Assembly (NCBI GenBank): GCA_903944165.1
Contig: CAJAQT010000155.1
Coordinates: 1-55,447, forward strand
Length of the DNA: 55,447 nt
Source: an uncultured Methylococcaceae bacterium
GTDB lineage: Bacteria; Pseudomonadota; Gammaproteobacteria; Methylococcales; Methylomonadaceae
Direction of reading: 5' to 3'
Shown piece by piece: positions 37,348 through 45,562 of the stretch. Positions within the stretch are counted from its first letter, which is position 1. Each line of letters opens with the position of its first letter. The notes under the pieces were generated by a model. It was not told the DNA's origin, ran no database searches, and saw only the letters and a list, made by a program, of their open reading frames with translations. The translations under genes and the position numbers were made by a program.

Positions 37348-37998
37348 ATGTTTTGTTTCCAGCTGTTTAAAAAACCTGCACAGTTTGGTTTATTGTTGCT
37401 ACACGTTAGTTTCGCCCCCGCTGCGGTCAGTGCGGAGTCTTGGCAGTATCATCAAGACCTCGATCGTCTTAGTAATGAAGCATACAGCAGTGTGACTTCC
37501 CCTACTTTACCGCGCGGTTTATATGATGATTTAAAAGTGACCATTATGTGTAGGCAGCAAAGTTTGCAGGTGATTATCGATTCAGATAGTTTTATTGCTT
37601 CGCAAGATCGTCAATTTGAAATGGAATACCAACTTGATAAGCAAGCCCCCGTTACGTTGATAATGCGCACATTTCCTGACTCTAAACGTAAAGGTGTGAA
37701 TACAACTGAGGCAAAAGCACTGTTGGACGGCATGTTAGTGAGTCAGGATAAGCTGTATATTCGCGTTAAAACAATGCTGAAAGACGTGCTTGCCGCCACC
37801 TTTCCTTTAAACAATGCTCATCAAGCGCTTGAGAAAATCATGTCCGATTGCCCCACACCAAGCTCCTCTGGCACGACAGAGGCCACATTTAGCGTACATG
37901 ATTTTGAACACGCGCTGAAGCAACTTTCCCCTGACCAGCAGCAACACGTGCTTAACGCCATCAAAACTTTACTGACTACGATGAAACAAGCGCAGTAA
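37348..37998 (+). CDS. Secreted protein of unknown function
   Basis: 216 residues from ATG 37348, with TAGGAG 10 bases before it; a GTG at 37327 is also in frame but precedes the ribosome site. A signal peptide ends about AVSA-E (residues 28-29). The mature part runs through two cysteines (VTIMCRQQSL and KIMSDCPTP) that could form a disulphide, with a C-terminal helix (LSPDQQQHVLNAIKTLLTTMKQAQ). The core pattern (a strand leading to Cys, VIIDSDSFI, a strand with Gln/Asp, ILYIRVKT-like, TFPLNNAHQALEKI and Cys) weakly resembles VasI/TagO-type secreted proteins. No other T6SS gene is here, so no function is claimed. Located between recB (divergent) and mtgA (convergent). Confidence 0.7.
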   Translation: MFCFQLFKKPAQFGLLLLHVSFAPAAVSAESWQYHQDLDRLSNEAYSSVTSPTLPRGLYDDLKVTIMCRQQSLQVIIDSDSFIASQDRQFEMEYQLDKQAPVTLIMRTFPDSKRKGVNTTEAKALLDGMLVSQDKLYIRVKTMLKDVLAATFPLNNAHQALEKIMSDCPTPSSSGTTEATFSVHDFEHALKQLSPDQQQHVLNAIKTLLTTMKQAQ

Positions 37999-38035
37999 TC
38001 TGGCGTAAGCGCAGTGTTAACTGCAACATTGCATA

Positions 38036-38692
38036 TTAAGGCAAGGGTCTCATTTGCTTTAATATCCAGCGTTGTCGAGACAGTACATACGCAGACGGAC
38101 GGTCTATTTTAAGTGTTTTTGGGTTAGGCAATACCGCTGCTAATAACGCACATTGTGACCGTGTTAATTGCTTGGCTGAAACGCCAAAATAATGCTGACT
38201 AGCCGCTTCAATACCATAAATATGATCACCAAACTCTGCAATATTCATATACATTTCTAAGATACGCGGTTTATCCCATAGTAATTCTAATAAGCATGTA
38301 AACCATGCCTCTAAACCTTTACGAAGCCAACTTTTGGCAGGGATTAAAAACAAATTTTTAGCGGTTTGCTGACTTATGGTGCTCGCTCCATGCACTGATC
38401 GTCCCTTTTGATAATGCTGGAATGCGGTATTAATTGCTTTAATATCAAAGCCATAATGTGTAATAAAGTGTTGATCTTCAGCCGCAATAACGGCACTTCC
38501 AGCAAACGCCGCGATTTCGTGTCGATTTACCCAGCGATAAGCAATACTGCGGGGTAAGGTGTGTAAATTTACAACATCTTCCAATTGCTGATAGAGCATA
38601 AACATGCTCAATGGCGGTGGACACCAGCGCAATAACAGGCACATAGAAAACGAACTGACCGTAAAAAATATAATGAACTTTCTTAAATACAT
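38036..38692 (-). CDS. mtgA: Monofunctional peptidoglycan glycosyltransferase MtgA
   Basis: Polymerises lipid II into glycan strands. 218 residues with an N-terminal membrane anchor (FIIFFTVSSFSMCLLL) and a GT51 domain. The catalytic glutamate is in AAEDQHFITHYGFD; other family blocks are HGASTISQQTAKNLFL, EMYMNIAEFGDHIYGIEAAS and QHYFGVSAKQLTRSQCALLAAVLPNP (positions in the last third). No transpeptidase domain. The 3' end lies 38 bases from the unrelated convergent gene. Confidence 0.95.
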   Translation of the reverse strand: MYLRKFIIFFTVSSFSMCLLLRWCPPPLSMFMLYQQLEDVVNLHTLPRSIAYRWVNRHEIAAFAGSAVIAAEDQHFITHYGFDIKAINTAFQHYQKGRSVHGASTISQQTAKNLFLIPAKSWLRKGLEAWFTCLLELLWDKPRILEMYMNIAEFGDHIYGIEAASQHYFGVSAKQLTRSQCALLAAVLPNPKTLKIDRPSAYVLSRQRWILKQMRPLP

Positions 38693-38735
38693 ATTTCCAA
38701 GGCTAAGCAGGTCGATGTGTAGCGCTGTTGACGCA

Positions 38736-40628
38736 TTACCAATGCAGTGCGCGTAAGCGAGAGAATTTCTTTCTTTGATGCTCTTGCATTCTAATCATGA
38801 CATTAATTAATGCTTCAATCGCATCAAGAATATAGGGACCCTTATTTAACATGACACACTCGGCTCTTACTGCCATTGCTGCATCAGTAAATTCAGGACG
38901 AGACTTGACCCCTTTTTTGGCGATTGATTCTAATACTTGGGTTGCCCAAATTACGGGAACATGAGCGGCTTCACATACCCACAAAAGCTCTTCTTGTATT
39001 TCCGCTAAGCGTGCGCTGCCTAATTCAACGGCGAGATCTCCTCGGGCAATCATAATGCCTAAACTATGTTTACCAATGGTGCCAAGAATAATATCTGGGA
39101 GATTTTTTACCGCAAGATTCGTTTCTATTTTTGCAATAATTGGAATATCCGAGGCGTTACGTTTAGCAAGTTCTGCTATGAGGTATTCCATGTCTGATAA
39201 TTTTTCTACGAATGAAAAACCAATTAAATCGGCATGAGTCGCCGCAAAATCAAGATCAAGTAAGTCTTTAGTGCTTAACGGAGGAAGCTTAAGGTCTGAG
39301 TCCGGAAAATTAATGCCTTTATCACTTTGGATAGATACACCTTGGCTGCGTGCTTGAGTAACGCGTACCCAAACGCCTTGGGTGTCGATGATTTCCACTA
39401 TACCGCCTAATTTGCCATCATCAATCCAGACTGGCTGTCCAAGGGTTAATTTTTCACTAAAGCTAGATAAGGTGCAGCCAATATGTGCTGGATGGAGTAC
39501 ATTGCCATGAATATCATATTCAGCAGGGCCGCCTTCAATATCATTTTCAGTTAAAATCACATAATCATTTTTGTTTAAACGAATAGTCATTGGTTTGCCA
39601 ATGAACTCACCAAGGGTAAATGTGGTGGTTTTATCATCTGTATCTGGCGCATTCGGTTCGGTTAATTGAACGCTGCATGCTGACATTAAATAACTGCTTT
39701 GGGGGCAATTTACCAACCATTTTGTCGCAGATAATTGTCTATCCACGGTAAAAGAGCGGTGTTTATTTCGTGCGTCCAGAAAGCTAAGTCGGCTTTGTGG
39801 CGTTAAGGCATTAAATAGATTTTCTGGTATTTGGAGATGAAATAATGCGCTAAAGTCGTCATTTCTTTCTGAATCATGTAGTGATGTCGTTAAAATTAAT
39901 TGTGCAGCCGCACTACTTTGCCCATATACATTTTTTTTGACTTGAATATGATGTACTGCTGGTTCTAATTTAACAGCACCAGTGCGAATTTTATGACCCG
40001 CTAAATCCATCAAAATACGGCACATTTTGCCTGTTTCTGTTTCAGCGCGACGAACATTGCGTATCATCTGTCGCCAGATTGTTGCATTATCATGTGCACA
40101 ATTAATTCTTGCGCAGGTCATGCCTTTTGTTAAGAGGGCTAAAATTAATTCATAATCCCATGCTGTTTCCGTGGCTAACGTCACCATAACATGAACTTTA
40201 CTGTGAGTATGGAACGGACCAAATAATTCAATACTGTGCTGATCTAATAATTGTTGACCGCGATTAAAACCATATTCTGTTGGATTAGTGTCATCTACGG
40301 AATAGTTTTTATCCGTTGCGCGTTGTAAAATCCCAATAACAGAATTTAACGTTGACATCACCGACGCTTCTGAACGTCCTAATGAGGATAAGCCTGCTTG
40401 TGCCAATCTATCTTGTAAATGCCGTAGATCATATTGTCTCAGTGCTAAGTAATGCGCAAGATTGCAGGCACTTTTAGTGATTATTCCATCATGAAAATAG
40501 GCTGTGTATTTTAATAATCGATAACTGGCATGTTCCTCAACGTCATGACGAAGCTGCATTACTTCAGTGAGCAATTGTTTTAAGGTGTCTTCATAAATAT
40601 CTGAAGGTGATTGCAAGGAGAGTGTCAT
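38736..40628 (-). CDS. Pyruvate kinase-like protein, long form without the regulatory C-domain
   Basis: 630 residues, against about 470 for a usual PK. The first 145 or so residues (helical, LKQLLTEVMQLRHDVEEHASY) are an extension. The TIM-barrel then starts at VMVTLATETAWDYELI with GMTCARINCAHDN, and DLAGHKIRTG. A large middle part (residues about 220-440) stands in place of the compact B domain and includes DGKLGGIVEI. The barrel resumes with DLDFAATHADLIGFSFVE, the catalytic IIAKIE (K500), IARGDLAVE (metal ligand near D531) and ATQVLESI. CVMLNKGPYI replaces the usual MLSGETAKG loop. The protein stops soon after the barrel, so the allosteric PK_C domain is absent. Activity is likely, regulation by fructose bisphosphate unlikely. 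Confidence 0.85.
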   Translation of the reverse strand: MTLSLQSPSDIYEDTLKQLLTEVMQLRHDVEEHASYRLLKYTAYFHDGIITKSACNLAHYLALRQYDLRHLQDRLAQAGLSSLGRSEASVMSTLNSVIGILQRATDKNYSVDDTNPTEYGFNRGQQLLDQHSIELFGPFHTHSKVHVMVTLATETAWDYELILALLTKGMTCARINCAHDNATIWRQMIRNVRRAETETGKMCRILMDLAGHKIRTGAVKLEPAVHHIQVKKNVYGQSSAAAQLILTTSLHDSERNDDFSALFHLQIPENLFNALTPQSRLSFLDARNKHRSFTVDRQLSATKWLVNCPQSSYLMSACSVQLTEPNAPDTDDKTTTFTLGEFIGKPMTIRLNKNDYVILTENDIEGGPAEYDIHGNVLHPAHIGCTLSSFSEKLTLGQPVWIDDGKLGGIVEIIDTQGVWVRVTQARSQGVSIQSDKGINFPDSDLKLPPLSTKDLLDLDFAATHADLIGFSFVEKLSDMEYLIAELAKRNASDIPIIAKIETNLAVKNLPDIILGTIGKHSLGIMIARGDLAVELGSARLAEIQEELLWVCEAAHVPVIWATQVLESIAKKGVKSRPEFTDAAMAVRAECVMLNKGPYILDAIEALINVMIRMQEHQRKKFSRLRALHW

Positions 40629-40660
40629 ATTTTAGTCTGCGTTATATCCAAGAAGGGCGG

Positions 40661-41515
40661 TTAAGGCTCGAGAATAATTGGGTTGGTAAGCTCGCCAAGT
40701 TGTTCAATTTCAACGCGCACTGTTTGCCCAGCCGTTAAGTAACCACGCGGATTCATCGATACCCCTACGCCTGCGGGAGTACCTGTTGTGATAACATCGC
40801 CTGGCTCTAAAGTCATGGCTTGTGAAAGATAGGCGATTAATTCATAGCAATTGAAAAGCATATTATGAGTATTGCCATGCTGGCGTAGTTCATCATCAAC
40901 CCACGTTTTTATTGAAAGCGCATGTGGATTTTTAATTTCATCTGACGTGACTAACCAAGGCCCTAATGGACCGCAGGTGTCAAACGATTTACCAATTGTC
41001 ATGGTGGCTGAGTGTTGTTGCCAATCACGTACAGAAACATCATTAGCAATCGTAAAGCCGGCAATAACTTTGTGCGCTTCTTGAGCAGGGACGTATTTAC
41101 AGCGTTTGCCGATGATAAATGCAAGCTCGCCTTCATAATCAAGCTTATCGGATACTCTGGGTTTTTGAATCGGTGTTAAATGACCGATAATTGCACTGCT
41201 TTGCTTGTTAAAAAAACTTGGGTAAAGAGGTTTTTCTTTACCCGTTTCAAGAATATGATCAGCATAATTTAAACTGACACCTAAATATTTTCCAGGCCTT
41301 GGAATGGGGGCTTGAAGTTGAACATCAGACAATACATAGTGCGTGACGCCACGTTGAATTATTTCTTGCATACGTCGATGTATTTCGATGTCTGCGTCAA
41401 AAAATTCAAGCAGTGATGTGGGTAGCGCTGGATGTACAGAGAAATCAATAATCTGATCGCCTATAACTGCGCCTAGTCGCGAATGTTGCTTATGTGAGAA
41501 AGTGACCAGTTTCAT
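40661..41515 (-). CDS. Fumarylacetoacetate hydrolase family protein
   Basis: 284 residues of the FAH fold. Metal ligands and the active-site block are present: LDYEGELAFIIGKRCKYV, ANDVSVRDWQ, SFDTCGPLGPWLV and VITTGTPAGVGVSMNP. Family members hydrolyse or decarboxylate 2-oxo acids: acylpyruvases, oxaloacetate decarboxylases (FAHD1 type) and ureidoglycolate lyase. This one is close to the FAHD1/UGL group. Substrate uncertain. It is 32 bases upstream of the pyruvate kinase-like gene on the same strand, so an oxo-acid link is conceivable. Divergent from rpe across 97 bases. Confidence 0.88.
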   Translation of the reverse strand: MKLVTFSHKQHSRLGAVIGDQIIDFSVHPALPTSLLEFFDADIEIHRRMQEIIQRGVTHYVLSDVQLQAPIPRPGKYLGVSLNYADHILETGKEKPLYPSFFNKQSSAIIGHLTPIQKPRVSDKLDYEGELAFIIGKRCKYVPAQEAHKVIAGFTIANDVSVRDWQQHSATMTIGKSFDTCGPLGPWLVTSDEIKNPHALSIKTWVDDELRQHGNTHNMLFNCYELIAYLSQAMTLEPGDVITTGTPAGVGVSMNPRGYLTAGQTVRVEIEQLGELTNPIILEP

Positions 41516-41612
41516 CGCTTATTTTTTCCTGTATGATAGGCAGTACAGCTATTGTATAACAAAGCATCGCTGGTAAAAACACAACATAGTTAATAACAAT
41601 GAGGAATAAAAT

Positions 41613-42284
41613 ATGAATTCAAATTGGATCGCTCCTTCAATTTTGTCTGCGAATTTTGCAAAATTAGGGGAAGAAGTTGATAAGGTTTTAGAAGCAGGTG
41701 CAGATGTTGTACATTTTGATGTAATGGATAATCATTTTGTCCCAAATTTAACCATTGGGCCGTTAGTCTGCGAAGCATTAAGAAAACATGGCGTTACCGC
41801 GCCTATTGATGTGCATTTAATGATTGAACCCGTTGATCGCATTGTTCCTGATTTTGCTAAAGCAGGTGCGAGTATTATTACTTTTCATCCAGAAGCATCA
41901 GTTCATATAGACCGTACTTTACAATTAATTCATGATAATGGTTGTCAAGCGGGCTTGGTGTTTAACCCTGGAACGCCATTGCATTATTTAGATTATGTGA
42001 TGGATAAAATTGATATGATTTTGTTAATGTCAGTGAATCCTGGTTTTGGAGGGCAATCATTTATTCCTTCTGCCTTAACAAAATTACGTCAAGTAAGACA
42101 GCGTATTGATGAAAGTGGTTTGAATATTCGTTTGGAAATTGATGGCGGCGTGAAAGTAGATAATATTCGTGAGATTAAAGCTGCTGGAGCTGATACGTTT
42201 GTTGCGGGTTCGGCAATTTTTAATCAACCAGATTACAAGCAAGTTATTGATGCAATGCGAGTAGAGCTAGCCAAAGCAGGGTAA
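41613..42284 (+). CDS. rpe: Ribulose-phosphate 3-epimerase
   Basis: Interconverts ribulose 5-phosphate and xylulose 5-phosphate in the pentose phosphate and, where present, RuMP or Calvin pathways. 223 residues of a TIM barrel with all family blocks: [71 protein letters not shown] and [17 protein letters not shown] ribosome site lies 8 bases before the ATG. Monocistronic, ending at a strong hairpin. Confidence 0.97.
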   Translation: MNSNWIAPSILSANFAKLGEEVDKVLEAGADVVHFDVMDNHFVPNLTIGPLVCEALRKHGVTAPIDVHLMIEPVDRIVPDFAKAGASIITFHPEASVHIDRTLQLIHDNGCQAGLVFNPGTPLHYLDYVMDKIDMILLMSVNPGFGGQSFIPSALTKLRQVRQRIDESGLNIRLEIDGGVKVDNIREIKAAGADTFVAGSAIFNQPDYKQVIDAMRVELAKAG

Positions 42285-42293
42285 GTAAATTAA

Positions 42294-42339
42294 AACTCGA
42301 CAGTTAATGGTTAGTTTTGTATTGATTAACTGTCGAGTT
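42294..42339. terminator. 15-bp perfect hairpin between convergent rpe and the winged-helix gene
   Basis: AACTCGACAGTTAAT (42294-42308) pairs perfectly with ATTAACTGTCGAGTT (42325-42339), loop 16 bases. It starts 10 bases after the rpe stop and ends 37 bases before the stop of the minus-strand gene. Likely a bidirectional terminator. Confidence 0.75.
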
Positions 42340-42375
42340 CAATGGAGTTATTAAAATAATGGGCTTTAAGGCTGA

Positions 42376-42576
42376 TTATTTTTTTAACGACAGCGTCTCA
42401 GTTCGGCCTTTGATATCAAAGATTAATTTATCTTCTTTTGCTAGCCAACCAATTGCGCGTTGTAATTCTGTTTTTGCAATTCCAGTTTCATTTGCAATTT
42501 TTGTTACACTAGCGGATTCGTTTTGATTAAGATATTCCCAAATTTTTCCTGCGGCATCACCAATGATTTGTTGCAT
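42376..42576 (-). CDS. Small winged helix-turn-helix protein (DUF2582 type)
   Basis: 66 residues, one winged-helix domain: GDAAGKIWEYLNQNES, then a helix-turn-helix (SVTKIANETGIAKTELQRAIGWLAKE) and a beta wing (DKLIFDIKGRTETLSL). Similar short proteins (PF10771-like) are found as free-standing genes in many bacteria and archaea. DNA binding is plausible but no target is known. It lies 50 bases past the minE stop on the same strand and may be on the min transcript. Confidence 0.8.
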   Translation of the reverse strand: MQQIIGDAAGKIWEYLNQNESASVTKIANETGIAKTELQRAIGWLAKEDKLIFDIKGRTETLSLKK

Positions 42577-42626
42577 ATAAATTACCTTTGAAGTAGTTAA
42601 AAAATAGAAGATTAATGTAAAAAGTG

Positions 42627-42893
42627 TTAATTTTTTTTATGTGAAAGATCAGGAAGTACAATATTTAGTTCTAACGTTTCTTGATGATCGTCTTGTTCAA
42701 AATTAAAAGAAATAGCTTCTTGGTCCACGTGAATGTATTTTTTTATGACTTCTAGTAATTCTTTTTGTAATTGTGGTAAATAAGAGGGCTGATTTCGTGA
42801 CGAGCGTTCGTGAGCGACAAGTATTTGCAATCTTTCTTTTGCAACTGCCGCTGTACTGATCTTGGATGATCTAAAATAATCTAGTAAATTCAT
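42627..42893 (-). CDS. minE: Cell division topological specificity factor MinE
   Basis: MinE drives the pole-to-pole MinD oscillation that keeps the Z-ring at midcell. 88 residues, a normal length. The N-terminal MinD-binding segment includes AAVAKERLQILVAHERS; the C-terminal dimer domain includes LLEVIKKYI and LELNIVLPD. The start ATG follows directly on the minD stop (TAAATG), so translation is coupled. Confidence 0.96.
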   Translation of the reverse strand: MNLLDYFRSSKISTAAVAKERLQILVAHERSSRNQPSYLPQLQKELLEVIKKYIHVDQEAISFNFEQDDHQETLELNIVLPDLSHKKN

Positions 42894-43703
42894 TTATTTA
42901 CCTCCAAATAGTTTTCCGAACAATCCTTTTTTCTCGTCAATAAATCGATGGGGTTTCTCTTCTCCTAAATAGCGAGCGACTATGTCCGCATAGGCTTGTC
43001 CAGCATCACTTTTTTCATCAAGAATAACGGGTGTGCCTGAATTTGATGCGTTAAGAACTGACTTTGATTCAGGTGTTACACCTAATAAGTGTAAGGATAA
43101 AATCTCTTGAACATCATTTACACTTAACATTTCTCCTAATTTAACCCGATCTGGCGAGTAGCGAGAGAGAATTAGGTATTCTTTAATAGGTTCTTCGTTT
43201 AATTCAGCACGACGTGATTTGCTTGCTAATAAACCTAACATACGATCAGAGTCACGCACTGATGATACTTCTGGGTTAGTGACTACAAAAGCATCGTCAG
43301 CAAAATACATGGCTAAGTGTGCGCCTTTTTCAATTCCCGCAGGTGAGTCGCATACAATATAGTCAAAGGTTTTTGATAATTCGTCTAATATTTTACCCAC
43401 ACCTTCAAGGCTTAACGAATCTTTGTCGCGTGTTTGTGAGGCAGGGAGTATATAAAGATTGTCGCAATGCTTGTCGCGTATTAATGCTTGATTAAGCGTT
43501 GCTTCACCGTTTATGACATTAACAAAGTCATAGACGACGCGCCGTTCGCAGCCCATGATTAAGTCTAGATTTCGCAGTCCTACATCAAAGTCAATGACTG
43601 CTGTTTTATGTCCTTTTTTTGCCAGTCCCATTGATACTGCTGCACTGGTAGTTGTTTTTCCAACGCCTCCTTTGCCGGAGGTTACGACGATTATTCTTGC
43701 CAC
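42894..43703 (-). CDS. minD: Septum site-determining ATPase MinD
   Basis: ParA/MinD ATPase that recruits MinC to the membrane. 269 residues. The deviant Walker A is GKGGVGKTT (10-18), Walker B-like region YIVCDSPAGIE; the C-terminal amphipathic membrane-targeting helix is at the end (KKGLFGKLFGGK). The start codon is GTG (43703), with AAGGA 8 bases upstream. minC precedes it by 23 bases and minE directly follows. Confidence 0.98.
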   Translation of the reverse strand: MARIIVVTSGKGGVGKTTTSAAVSMGLAKKGHKTAVIDFDVGLRNLDLIMGCERRVVYDFVNVINGEATLNQALIRDKHCDNLYILPASQTRDKDSLSLEGVGKILDELSKTFDYIVCDSPAGIEKGAHLAMYFADDAFVVTNPEVSSVRDSDRMLGLLASKSRRAELNEEPIKEYLILSRYSPDRVKLGEMLSVNDVQEILSLHLLGVTPESKSVLNASNSGTPVILDEKSDAGQAYADIVARYLGEEKPHRFIDEKKGLFGKLFGGK

Positions 43704-43726
43704 AAACTAGTTCCTTTGGATGATGA

Positions 43727-44458
43727 TTAGTCAATATCTTGGATGATTAAGGTATGTTCTTGAAGATAAATTTGTACGGGTTTATTGTGATAAAACGCTT
43801 GTAAATCTTCGCTAATTTTATAATTTCCTGCAATAGAAATTAGTTCTGCTTGTAAATCTGAGCAAAAAATACGCGCATTAGTGTCACCTAAAACACCCGC
43901 TAATACACGACCTTTTAAGCTATTGTATACATGAATGTTGCCTTCGGCTAAAATTTCTGCGCCCGGACTAACTTGAGAAAGAATAATTAAATCTCCACTT
44001 GAGTATATGCGCTGTCCAGATCGAACTGGCTGAGTAATCAATAATGTCTGTGACTCTTTGGCGGTTACGGGTTCGTGTGGTGCGGGAGTTTTAGGGGTTG
44101 TACTGGGTGACTGTACGTTGTGATGTTGCGAGTAAACTGGAATATGCAATTCTAGCGCTTTATTATTTTGAGCCTCGTTACCACCACGAATCCCAATAGG
44201 CAATAATCCTGCTTTTTGAATGAGTGTAGTTAATTCTTTAATATCAATTGATAAGTCATGCTCGTTTAAAAAACTTAAATCAAATACAACGGGAGAATTT
44301 TTAAAGAACTCTGGCGCAAGCGTAGTTTTTGTGCAAAGTTGTGAGTCTATTAGATTTAATGCATTCGATGAAAGCATTAAAACAGGAACGGGAAAGCTGC
44401 TGCTTTTGAATTCCAGTATAGTGTCAGTAAGTTGGTTATTTTTTGAAACTTTTGGCAT
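43727..44458 (-). CDS. minC: Septum site-determining protein MinC
   Basis: Inhibits FtsZ assembly away from midcell. About 243 residues from ATG 44458 (a TTG start four codons upstream is also open). The N-terminal FtsZ-interacting domain (to about 100) is followed by a Pro/Thr-rich linker (SPSTTPKTPAPHEPV) and the beta-helix dimer domain with VRSGQRIYSSGDLIILS, AEGNIHVYNSLKGRVLAG and LQAELISIAGNY. First gene of minCDE. No strong Shine-Dalgarno sequence. Confidence 0.94.
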   Translation of the reverse strand: MPKVSKNNQLTDTILEFKSSSFPVPVLMLSSNALNLIDSQLCTKTTLAPEFFKNSPVVFDLSFLNEHDLSIDIKELTTLIQKAGLLPIGIRGGNEAQNNKALELHIPVYSQHHNVQSPSTTPKTPAPHEPVTAKESQTLLITQPVRSGQRIYSSGDLIILSQVSPGAEILAEGNIHVYNSLKGRVLAGVLGDTNARIFCSDLQAELISIAGNYKISEDLQAFYHNKPVQIYLQEHTLIIQDID

Positions 44459-44583
44459 GCATTGAATCAATAGTAATTTTTTTCATAGATTCTAACATTG
44501 CTAAGTAAAAAAATCATTGTTCAATGTGATTGATTGCTGCTTACTTAAATATAAAAGCAGTGTAGATATTGCTTAAAAATGAA

Positions 44584-44616
44584 AAGGGAGCTTAGATGCA
44601 ATCTAAAAGCTCCCTT
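44584..44616 (-). terminator. Intrinsic terminator of rplM-rpsI
   Basis: AAGGGAGCTT (44584-44593) pairs with AAGCTCCCTT (44607-44616), and four inner pairs extend the stem. On the minus strand the hairpin is followed by TTTTCATTTTTAAG, a U-rich tract. It begins about 20 bases after the rpsI stop. Confidence 0.85.
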
Positions 44617-44638
44617 AGCATAAGTACAGAAAGAAATA

Positions 44639-45031
44639 TTAACGTTTTGAGTACTGAGGACGTTTTCTTGCTTTGTGTAAGCCAACTTTTTTTCTTTCAA
44701 CTATACGAGAATCGCGCGTTACGAACCCAGCTTTTCTAAGTGCAGGGCGTAAAGTTTCATCATATACCATCAGTGCACGAGTTAGTCCGTGACGAATTGC
44801 ACCGGCTTGACCTGAAGGGCCGCCGCCTTTTACAAACACATTTACATCAAAATTATTGACCATTTCAACGCATTCTAGCGGTTGACGAGATACCATTTGG
44901 TCAGTTTTACGACCGAAATAATCTTCAATTGTTTTCGAGTTAATGGTTATTTTTCCTGTTCCTTTTGTTGCGTAAACGCGTGCAATTGCACTTTTACGAC
45001 GACCGGTTCCGTAATACTGAGCTGCTGTCAT
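44639..45031 (-). CDS. rpsI: 30S ribosomal protein uS9
   Basis: 130 residues, the normal bacterial length. The start [18 protein letters not shown], the middle [17 protein letters not shown] and the C-terminal tail ending RKRPQYSKR (which contacts P-site tRNA) are all standard. It follows rplM by 11 bases and ends before an intrinsic terminator. Confidence 0.99.
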   Translation of the reverse strand: MTAAQYYGTGRRKSAIARVYATKGTGKITINSKTIEDYFGRKTDQMVSRQPLECVEMVNNFDVNVFVKGGGPSGQAGAIRHGLTRALMVYDETLRPALRKAGFVTRDSRIVERKKVGLHKARKRPQYSKR

Positions 45032-45042
45032 GATTTACTCGC

Positions 45043-45471
45043 TTATAATTCTAAAAATTTTGGCTGTTGGGCTTGATGTTCATGCTCAGGACCCACATAA
45101 ACTTTTAATTTTTTAAACATTGCACGCCCTAAAGGGTTGTTTGGTAACATTCCTTTGACTGCTGTCGTAATGATGCGATCAGGAAATGTGCTTCTTAATT
45201 TGCCAAGGGTGGTCGTTTTTAAATTGCCAATATAGCCAGTATGGTGTTGGTAAAGCTTGTCTTTTTCTTTATTGCCAGTAACGCCTATTTTTTCAGCGTT
45301 AACAACAATAATATAGTCGCCCGTATCAACGTGCGGTGTATATTCTGGTTTATGCTTGCCGCGTAGGCGACGTGCAATTTCAGAAGCAAGGCGACCTAAC
45401 GTCTTGCCTTCTGCATCAACTACGTACCAATCACGCTTAACTTCTGCTGGTTTTGCACTAAATGTTTTCAT
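45043..45471 (-). CDS. rplM: 50S ribosomal protein uL13
   Basis: 142 residues. Start [29 protein letters not shown] and the block [26 protein letters not shown] are family signatures. First of the rplM-rpsI pair. A well-formed sigma-70-type promoter lies upstream (45552-45525). Confidence 0.99.
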   Translation of the reverse strand: MKTFSAKPAEVKRDWYVVDAEGKTLGRLASEIARRLRGKHKPEYTPHVDTGDYIIVVNAEKIGVTGNKEKDKLYQHHTGYIGNLKTTTLGKLRSTFPDRIITTAVKGMLPNNPLGRAMFKKLKVYVGPEHEHQAQQPKFLEL

Positions 45472-45524
45472 CGTTTTGGTTTTCTATTCGTTTTACAATT
45501 AAATCTCAATAAATAAGAGCGAGG

Positions 45525-45552
45525 ATTATACTAATAAACGGCAAATTTACAA
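45525..45552 (-). promoter_or_regulatory. Candidate promoter of rplM-rpsI
   Basis: On the minus strand TTGTAA (45552-45547) and TATAAT (45530-45525) are 16 bases apart, with the -10 about 54 bases before the rplM start. A strong match for a ribosomal protein operon. Confidence 0.7.
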
Positions 45553-45562
45553 TAAGTTTTTG

